From positions 68,826,914-68,890,913 of the forward strand of contig CM063109.1 in NCBI GenBank assembly GCA_031841125.1: a DNA stretch of 64,000 nucleotides. The letters run 5' to 3'. Made by a program: the position numbers and the translations under genes. Below are positions 55,985 to 64,000 of the stretch, one piece after another (the first letter of the stretch is position 1; every line of letters starts with the position of its first letter). The DNA is from Acanthococcus lagerstroemiae (lineage: Eukaryota; Arthropoda; Insecta; Hemiptera; Eriococcidae). The notes beneath the pieces are model-generated. The model worked only from the letters and a program-made list of their open reading frames with translations, ran no database searches and had not been told where the DNA came from.

Positions 55985-58900
55985 CTGAAAAAAAAGAGTA
56001 AAATATAATCCCAATAGTTTCGATATCACACTAGAGAACTTTTTTTTCGTCGGCGAGGGATGCTGTCCAAACTTTTAGTCTACCCGTTGGTCGCATAAAA
56101 TATTTATTTTATTTTATATAAAATTAGAGTCCTCCGTTTACAATCGAAACTGACCAGTAACGAAGGGGGGCTATCATTACATTTATTACATTGTGTTAAT
56201 TGAAACTCCGAGAAAAAAAATATATATACAGAGCCTCAAAAGGATAGACGTCCCCTTCAGCAGCTCCCAAGATAAAGCTCGCCGAGTGATCACGAAGCTG
56301 TCAAATAGCACTATTTACGCAACCACATCGCGGAGATGCAAGTCAGAATTCCGACACCTTACCCAATCCATCTAGTATGTCAATTTGCTGATTTTGGCTT
56401 TCAGTTTCGTAATACAGATATACCATACGATAGAAGGGAGCTTTTAGAGTGATTTGTGTGGTCACGCCTGGGCTCAAATTGCTTATTTTTTCCGACGCTG
56501 ACAAGAAGGGACATGTATTTGTATATTAAAGTGTCTCGTATTTTGTAAATTTTCGAATTTGGACAGGACGTCTCCTTAAGTTTTTCCTTATCATTATAGA
56601 AGTAACATCACCCAATTTTCTGTTGTTTTAAATAATGTCGGCCCGTATGCCCTACGGGCCTGGAACGTCTACATTAAAATTGCGTAAAGATTTTCCAGGA
56701 AACACTTCATCAACCAAAGACGACTTCATGGGAAGAAAATAAGACGATTACAGTGAACATGTACTAAAAGTTGATGAAATTCTGATTATTTTCAAAAAGA
56801 AATTCGTTCTTAGATTCAAAATTGAATTTTTGGTGCATTTTTGTATTTAGGATGCATGAGGGGAAAAAAATCATTTAAAAAAAAACAAAAAACAATTTGC
56901 ACACCTGAAATAATTACAAATCAACTTTCTTAAACTAATTTTTAACGCTGATTCGAAATCTGACCTTAAAATTTCGATATCAGATTTTTTCGGTACCCGA
57001 AGATATGGCTGCTGCAAGGCACGCGTGTCAATGCTAGGACTTTCCAAGTAATGCATGTGTAGAAGCCTAAAAGTGTAAAATTCAGACTTCATAAGGCTCA
57101 TATTCAAGTTTTAAGGCCGCGTTCATAATCTACTGTGAAATTTAGATAAACCCTTAATTTACCGTTTTCTAACATATACGGCTCTACATGTTTGGAAACC
57201 CTAATCTTGGCCCTGGAACTAAATTTTCAGGATCAGGAAAGGTATATTATCTAGCTGTACAACAAATTTTGACTTTGTATGGTGCAGATAAATTAGATCA
57301 AACTTTTCTAAGCGTACTTTTCTAGCTAATTTCAAACCCGAGTTTGGATCTTAGCGTACACCCTTAATTTTTCTGTAAATAATTAGCTTTCACAGAAGCC
57401 CAAAATAATATTTTTGATGTTTTTTAGGACTACTTTTGAACCTTGTTGGAACTTATTGGGAGGGGGAATTTAAAATCTCGTTTACTGACCAGTTTTTCTG
57501 TAAAATTTTAGATTTAGCTTTTTTTTTGTCGTAATGGTTAGTTTACACAGAGGGAAGCCCTATTTTATAAGTTTGACACTGCTGAAGATACAAATCTTGT
57601 GCCAGTTCTGTATTCCAAAGCTGACCTCGAATTTTCGTAATCAGCCGTTTTTCAGTCTGACAAAGAGCATTCAAAGGCCAAGAATTCTAACATTCAGAAT
57701 TTCAAAAAACTTTACATAAAGCACCTATTTCTAAACTAGATTTTAGCACTGATTCCTGATCCTACCTTTTTTAGAATGTGAATACAAGCCTTCTAAAACT
57801 TGGATTTTTTATTTTGGGGTTTCCAGAAGCCTGTCTGAAAGTTCAAAAAGCGTGAATTAAAATTCAAAGAACGGAGTTGGAATCAGCGTAACTGATTTAG
57901 AAACAGTTATGGTATATGATTTCGTGAAGCCGAAGTATTGGCTTTTGTGCCTTTCAGCGGTTATATATTTAAAAACCGGTAAAAGGCTGATATCGTAATG
58001 TTTAGGTAAGATTTAAAATCAGCGTTAAAAATTAGTTTAAGTGATTTGCTTTTGTTTCAGGTCATAAATAAGTCCCCCCATCCCAAAAAAATTAGAAAAT
58101 GAGTTATTTGATGTAGCCCAAGTACAAGAATTTGCCAAAAATTCAGTTTTGAAGTTAGGAACGGCTTTATTAAAATATCCAGAGCTTCGTCTACTTTTTG
58201 GACGTATTCATTGCAATTACTGTCTAATTTTCTTTTGTGAAATCGTTTTTCATTGATGAAGTGTGGAAGTGTTTTAGCCAGAACATACCAAAATGGCGAT
58301 TATTATTTCGGACTCGGAGACATTTTTATACTCTCTCATTCTTTTATAAGACTCCTTAAGACGCGTTAAGATAAGCAGTAAAATGGGCATTTTCAACTTT
58401 ATTCTTCTTACTCATTGTCCTTTTTTTCCCTCCCTCACTCGACCAGGCAGTTCGATAATATGTTAATGGAGATGGAGCTCTTGAAAAACCTTTATGTGAA
58501 TTACATATTGAATTTCCAGGCCCATTGGTCACGGGTTAGTATTATTTAAAAAATTTGAAAATAGAGTAATGTTACTCCCATATTATAAGGAAAATCTGGA
58601 GGGGCCTTCCGTCCAAAATTCAAAAAATTTTAAAATAAGGGACACGATTATACCTATATTTTCAAGGAGAGATGGATGGATTAGATATTTTGCCATGAAT
58701 GAAATTTCGCAGGAAAAATGGAGAAGCAATGTCCCTTCGCGCTTTTAAACTTTCCATCTCACATCCCAGCAAGAGTTCTTCATAAGTTATTGAGTCGAGG
58801 AAGTTGTCATCATGTTTTTAATACAGGTATCCGAGGTACCTTTTTTGTCCTTTCTCCATATTCTCTTAGAGTTGCCCCATAGCGGACTACGAGACAATCG

Positions 58901-61900
58901 TCTATTCTCCGGGTGCGATCTATAATATTATTAGGATTTTTACTGTTTAGAAAACTTACAACTTACTATTTTTTATCAAAAATCCCAGCCTTCTCTCCGC
59001 CCTAGCAATTACATCAGTTATATGGTCCATCACGTTATTACTGTACCCTGATAATCTGCGACTGGATACAGGTTGTGCAGACTATCCACTGTCCGTTAGT
59101 ACTGGAATCAATGGAAGGAAGAAACGGGGAATTGAAAGCAAACTGAGCGCGTTAGGTTCGAAATTGAAAGCCAGCGAGTTTGTTAAAAATATAGAGGAAA
59201 TGGTACAAATTTACACCCTCGTTTGTTTTGAGGAATTTTTTAGAACCTAGGAGATTGACATCCCCTGGTTCTGTGTGTTAAAGCAGACGATCAGTTTTTC
59301 ACACATCCTATTTTTAAAATTTGTAAAAAATTACTGGGGATTCGGATTTTTCTGAAAAAAAAGGTCCAAATTGACCTCCGACTAAAGTGTGCTGACAATT
59401 AGAACCGTCTATAATAAATTCCGAAATATAGCAAGAAACCCTTGTAGTTGAGGGTACGCTCAAAGTGGCATCGAAAATGAGTCTAACGCCTGTAAACCCT
59501 CGAAAAGGAGTCAGTACATGCACTTGTTCCTGTGACCACCCCGTGCCCCCTGAACCAATTTTTTTAATATACATTAGAGAGAAAAATGACGTCACAGAGA
59601 ACAGTGTTAAGTACAACCATTTTATTTGTTCCTTTTTGATTTTTAACGTCGAAGTAAGCTAAATGCATTTTTAATGATGGGGATTAAACTTGACCCCGGT
59701 GGTGGAACCCTTCAAAATTTTGTTTTTTTCGCTGAAATTTTGCTTACCCAGATTTTGCACCTGAATAGGTACACCTATCTATTATGTAGGTGGAAAATCG
59801 GTGGAAGGGGTTAAATAAATACCACCTTAAATGCATAAGTACGTGTATTTCCAAATCAGGGTCCACTGTGTCGATTTCAGTTTTCGAGATGTAAGGATGT
59901 AACCGTTTTTCGAGTTCTGTGTCAACTGATCGAAATTGCGTTGTTTTATAAAACGATCAGGCAAACCCTCTTCTATCATTTCCTGTTCGGCACACCATCA
60001 TATCTCGTCTGGGTGATGATATACAAAGACGAATAAAAGGGCCCATATTGTTGATCTGTGACCAACATGCTCTGTGGGAATGGAAACTTAAAACTTACAC
60101 ATAATTTCCTCTACAGGCGGTCCGTTGGGTCAACATACTATCAGGTTTATTGTCGATGAGAATCGTTGCCCAAGAACTTTATTCGTTCTTAGTTAGATGC
60201 TGTATCCACTGTTTTTCAGTAGTTTTTCTTACCTATTAAAACATTTCTTGAAACCATGTTTTTCAGCCTTTCAGCTTCAATAATAGGAGGAGGCTACGGG
60301 TGGGCTCATTCGTCGTCAAATTTTGTGGAATTTCAGAATCCGGTTTTCACTTCATACCGACAAAATAGGCCTTTTTTATGTCAACGCACACATATGTACG
60401 ACTTTATTCATAGGCTTTCATTCTTGATCACTCGTGTCCTCACAAATGTAATAATTTTCAATGTTGAATAACAAAAGCCAGGCTATTATTTGTTAGGTGC
60501 AAAATCCGCGATGCATCACGAGAAAAGCGTTAGCTTCAACACGTTAATGTGTGGCCGAGCTTCCTGCGCTCGGTTTTTCTTTGTTTTATGCTCCATATGC
60601 CCATAGCAAAGCCATTATTTTTCCTGTAATAGCGCGGAAACTGTTAATTAGGTTTGTGAACTCTAACTGACCACTCAGTGTGTGCGTTTTGCTACATCGT
60701 CTGTAGAAACAGTTATTCAGACGTTATTACCATTTTGATTTGTTTTTATAACTTGCCTTAAGAACGTTACCGGTAAGATGTCGAAATAACTGAAAGTGTA
60801 GTGTGTACGTTGTAGATGGAAGCGAGCGAGAACCTAGACAACTTCGTTCGTTCGGTCGAACTATACGAAGACGACCCGGGTACATGGCATTTACTGTTTT
60901 AATAAATGAAATAAAATTGTCAGAAGCGCCGGTATCTGTACCGCAATCGGTCACGTGTGTCCGTGTGGTTACACCGAGGACGCTTCTATTTTAATTTTCA
61001 TTTCACCGGACGACCATACCCCGATTACACTCTATCATAATTTTTGGCATCGACAACGCGATGGTTTCCAATAATAAATACTCGGCAATTAACTGGTGAC
61101 ACGGAGGACAGTCGGAAACGATGCGGCAGACAGCAAAAATGGGCAAATATTTGTGCAGAACAGAGTAATAACCGACCACAACTAGTCGAGCAGAAATGTC
61201 TGAATAATAATTTGTATACACATCTCCTACAATACCTGCAGCGAGAAAGGAATCATATTTTTTCACTTTCTCGGGTTTTCCTTAGTGGTAATTACGCGTA
61301 GACAATCGATGGAAAATTTCCGATATTTTATCAATAACGATATGAGAGTGAAAAATTCACATTTCCCGTTAAGGTTGCTGACTTATTCGAGAAAATGCAG
61401 TTTCGGTACAATGCGGCTAGTACGAAACTTTATTCGGGTGACAGACTATTCGATTTTGTGACAGGTCTTCCTCTGATGTACCCATACCGTATGCATGTAA
61501 ATCGCTGTATAACAATCGATCGAGTTTATCCATTATTTCAAGATGATGGTTTATGATGAAAAGCAAATCAAAGTAGTTGGAGTATAGGATACATCACAAA
61601 GACACCAAATTGATTTGATTTTACCGGAACGATAATCCTATTACGGAAATGATGTTCGAGTATTATCAATGCAGTATTCTCAGAAAATCTCTGCAAGGTT
61701 AGTTTTAACTGAGCTGGATTAAGAATTGCAAAATGTAGTCTTAAGACTGAGGTAAATAAGATTTTATACCGATGAAAAATCATAATTTTATAATGCGTGG
61801 AACTAACTACAGTAGGGAAGAACCGACTGATAATACTGGGGAGGAGGGGCCTTTCTAGAATTCCAGCAAAACAGTTTGAAGTTTATTATTTGTAGAGTGA

Positions 61901-62443
61901 TTTTCTAAAACATAGTGCGTATATAATTATACAGTTTCAAGGAAGCACAAAGACTGTCTACCTGTCTCGATTTTGATTTTTTTATTCGATTTTCGACAAA
62001 AACCAGTCTCAACTTTAACGAATTCGACTTAGAAACACGAGTGCCGACAGAGCACCCGCGTAATTTTCCTAGAGGAAGCAGAGCAACCTCATAAATTGAA
62101 GTGAAAAATACGATTTCCTTCGTTACAATGTGCGAAACCAAACTTTCTGAGACCGATTGTAATTGTTAAATGCCCGTACAACGCTTACGTTGACCACGAA
62201 TAATTTTATATTTTTAATATTTTGTGGGTGATTGACCATGGTTGAAACTTATAATTCCTTAAAGTCATCTTTACCTTCGTGGTTTCTTTGTTGCTGTTCA
62301 GAGATCGTACTTCTCATGTATTTGGGTAGAGAAAGAAAAAGTTCTTTACTTTTGACATCGGTTGTCTAGTAGGATTGAGAAGTGGATTTTCGGTCTAAAA
62401 CACTGTAGTACGAGAAATGCCAATATAAAAGATTATGATTCCT
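55985..62443. other. Upstream region or first intron: foldback repeat, otherwise unrecognised
   Basis: Contains the foldback pair at 56903-58062 and a perfect GGCCCGTA/TACGGGCC palindrome at 56641-56661. The stretch 60500-61500 is repeat-poor and more CpG-containing. The missing signal-peptide exon and promoter may lie here or beyond; I found no convincing candidate. Confidence 0.5.
56903..58062. repeat. Foldback repeat with ~145-bp inverted arms
   Basis: The left arm (56903-57050) holds CTTAAACTAATTTTTAACGC and CGATATCAG. The right arm (57922-58062), reverse-complemented, holds the same CTTAAACTAATTTTTAACGC and CGATATCAG in order, followed by a looser GAAAGGCAC match. The spacer is about 870 bp. 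No transposase or flank duplication identified. Confidence 0.75.
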
Positions 62444-62906
62444 ACCAGTTTCCGCGGAAGTTTTTGGCTCTCATGAAGATGAAGGTGCAGACAGAGTGGT
62501 CGAGACAGAGGGCTGACGGATGAGGTAAGGTTGCTGCTGCTGCTGCTGCGGATCCCGTTCGGCAGAGCTCGCCCATAGGCAAGGACTGGAGCGGAGAGAG
62601 TACGAAAGCTCAGGTAGGGGTGAGTGGAGAGGCAACGCATCCGGCTGTGGGGGACCTGAATTCCAGGCGAGCGCTCAGGGAACGCGGACCTCGATCAGTA
62701 GGGAACACCAAGGTGGTCCTGACAGGATACGCGCACCGTTGCGACACGGAAAAATGGGGGCTCGGACCCGGCCCAAAGCGTCCCTCTGGCCACTGATGCG
62801 ATACTCGAAAAGGTAGTTTCCGGGGCCGGGGGTGCGGTGTCGTAGGGGCCACTTTGGCATGCGTGCATCGCCATACGTCCCACCACACCAGTTTCCGCAG
62901 AAGTTT
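62444..62906. mobile_element. GC-rich insertion-like block flanked by 20-bp direct repeats
   Basis: ACCAGTTTCCGCGGAAGTTT at 62444-62463 recurs as ACCAGTTTCCGCAGAAGTTT at 62887-62906. The 423 bp between are strikingly GC-rich (about 60% by eye), include a (TGC)n run at 62532-62549, and share about 50 bp with 40356-40410. Open frames on the minus strand in all three phases reflect composition rather than a recognised protein. Could be a retroposed sequence with its target duplication; origin unknown. Confidence 0.45.
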
Positions 62907-62937
62907 GCAATTTTTGAAGTTAATGCATGAAATAAAC

Positions 62938-62951
62938 ATCATAATAGTGTT
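62938..62951 (+). repeat. Target-site duplication, left of Penelope-like element
   Basis: ATCATAATAGTGTT, repeated exactly at 63915-63928. Confidence 0.75.
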
Positions 62952-62992
62952 CTATATTTAGGGTGTGCCAATTCACCATTTCAATTCCTTGT

Positions 62993-63035
62993 GAAGTCCA
63001 TAGCGCTTTTGGCTGCTATGCCATCATCAGTGGAA
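62993..63035 (-). ncRNA. Degenerate hammerhead ribozyme motif, left terminal repeat
   Basis: Read on the minus strand: stem I TCCA/TGGA, core CTGATGA, stem II GGC...GCC, then AAAA where GAAA is expected, palindromic stem III AGCGCT, and a cleavage site ending CTA. Only G12 deviates from the core. Hammerheads with tiny stem III are known from Penelope-like elements. Probably inactive. Confidence 0.5.
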
Positions 63036-63178
63036 TACCCTAACATTTTTCTCTTTGTCGTCCTGTATTCATAGAGATGTAGTACCGTATGGTCAAACCT
63101 ATTTGGTGTGTTCCTGTTGGTTGTCTGTGGTTGTGTAGTCTGTCTAATCAGTGGGTGTTATGAGTGAATATTATGTTA

Positions 63179-63707
63179 TTAGTTGGAATAGGTCCTCGCT
63201 TTGGAAGTTATAGTTGTTTTGTTTATTAGGTTGTTTTGTTTTGTTTTTGCCTTTATTATCTCAAGTTGTTTCTTAAATTTTCTTTTCCTTATGTTGTTTT
63301 CTGTGTGTAGGATTTTGTATTGTTCTGTCAACTTGTGGTTGTTGTGTCCCTGGTTGTTGCAGTGTTTTCCAAAGAGTGATTTGTCATCCTTGAGCTTCTG
63401 TGATCTTTCTTGCTCTTTTATTCTAGTTGCGAATTTTCTGTCTGTTTCTCGTATGTAGGTCATGTCACAGTGTTCGCAATCCAGTCTGTATGCTCCGTTG
63501 CTGTTGTTCCTGTCCTGTGTTTCTATTTTGTCATTGCTTGTGTGTTTGCTCAGAGGTGGTCTGTTTCTGGTTTCGAGTTTTATGTTGTATTGGTTGAGGA
63601 TTTTCTGTATTTTGTATGTATTCGTTCCGGTGAATGGTATTGCTCCTCCATATTTGTCTGTTTTTGTGGTTGTTTTGGTTTTGTGTCTGCGCTTTTTTGT
63701 TATATTA
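63179..63707 (-). pseudogene. GIY-YIG endonuclease fragment of the Penelope-like element
   Basis: Open on the minus strand from about 63707 to 63179. GAYRLDCEHCDMTYIRETDR then KFATRIKEQ corresponds to the GIY...YIG core with the CxxC knuckle. The second G of YIG is R here and the first I is A, suggesting an inactive enzyme. CNNQGHNNHK and a K-rich tail follow. The reverse transcriptase itself is missing. Confidence 0.8.
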
Positions 63708-63791
63708 AGTTGTTAATTTTCTGTTAACTGTTTGTGGTCGGTATTTGTTGTTTCTGGCTATTTTTTTAATCTTGTTGATTTCTGTTGTTTT

Positions 63792-63835
63792 GCTCAACTG
63801 ATGATGGCATAGCAGCCTAAAGCGCCCTGGACTAC
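63792..63835 (+). ncRNA. Degenerate hammerhead ribozyme motif, inverted right terminal repeat
   Basis: Plus-strand CTGATGA, GGC...GCC, TAAA, AGCGCC and TGGAC, the counterpart of the left motif. G12 is T here and stem I is poorly paired, so it is more decayed than the left copy. Confidence 0.4.
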
Positions 63836-63914
63836 AGAAGGAAGAAATTGTGAATTGGTACACCCTAAATATAGAATTTACCAAGTTCACTCACCCTCCA
63901 ACATGGACACTAAA

Positions 63915-63928
63915 ATCATAATAGTGTT
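63915..63928 (+). repeat. Target-site duplication, right of Penelope-like element
   Basis: Identical 14-mer to 62938-62951. Confidence 0.75.
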
Positions 63929-64000
63929 TCTACCTCATCATGCTGATTTCAGATTTAATTTTCTAAATTCACTGAAATCATTTTCTCACGATCGACTGAT

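Larger units (their letters stand above)
62952..63914 (-). mobile_element. 5'-truncated Penelope-like retroelement
   Basis: The minus strand encodes the end of a Penelope-type reverse transcriptase linker (EINKIKKIARNN near 63760, then after one frame break YGGAIPFTGTNTYKIQKIL near 63650) and a GIY-YIG endonuclease. It is bounded by inverted ~80-bp repeats (62950-63030, 63798-63876) and by the 14-bp target duplication 62938-62951 / 63915-63928. Penelope-like elements characteristically pair RT with a GIY-YIG nuclease and often carry an inverted partial terminal repeat at the 5' side, which matches here. Roughly 960 bp remain. Confidence 0.85.

Noticed and set aside
62610..62942. 110-codon minus-strand frame as a possible Cad99C first exon
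   Set aside because: All three phases are open because of high GC, there is no signal-peptide pattern, and the DNA is a repeat-like block with a copy elsewhere.
1..64000. CRISPR arrays, bacterial operons, rRNA genes
   Set aside because: No regular spacer-repeat arrays, no Shine-Dalgarno-led gene clusters and no rRNA-like stretches; the window is a eukaryotic intron-rich locus.

Overview
This window is eukaryotic nuclear DNA from an arthropod, most probably an insect. It is AT-rich, coding sequence is split into short exons with GT-AG introns, and the introns are full of insect-type transposon debris. I cannot place the order from sequence alone.

The dominant gene is on the minus strand and spans at least 4449..55984. 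I could chain 22 coding exons with consistent splice phases into one open frame of about 1,586 residues. It encodes a long cadherin with the signatures of protocadherin-15, whose Drosophila orthologue is Cad99C: an N-terminal cadherin repeat with a cysteine pair, a degenerate EC2-EC3 linker (DNDDLGPKF), and a membrane-adjacent domain after the last repeat. The exons for the signal peptide (5') and for the membrane span and cytoplasmic tail (3') were not found. They lie in unrecognised sequence or outside the window.

Layout: 1-4448 is downstream or intronic sequence with degenerate short repeats and a piggyBac-like MITE. 4449-21370 holds 17 exons in three loose clusters. 21371-43435 is one intron of about 22 kb that contains a decayed RTE LINE, a tRNA-derived SINE, hAT and Tc1/mariner MITEs and unexplained repeats, with several complex repeat-poor blocks that could be regulatory. 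43436-55984 holds the five 5'-most visible exons. 55985-64000 is upstream or first-intron sequence with a foldback repeat, an odd GC-rich island and a truncated Penelope-like retroelement at the right edge.

The most noteworthy non-genic signals are: the Penelope-like element, whose inverted terminal repeats each carry a degraded hammerhead-ribozyme pattern; the SINE with two clean hairpins and a target duplication; a family of degenerate ~11-bp repeats recurring in both orientations; a ~130-bp repeat family that forms an inverted array; and a GC-rich block with 20-bp flanking direct repeats that shares ~50 bp with a second site at 40.4 kb. I saw no second intact protein-coding gene, no confident tRNA or rRNA gene, and no CRISPR or bacterial features.
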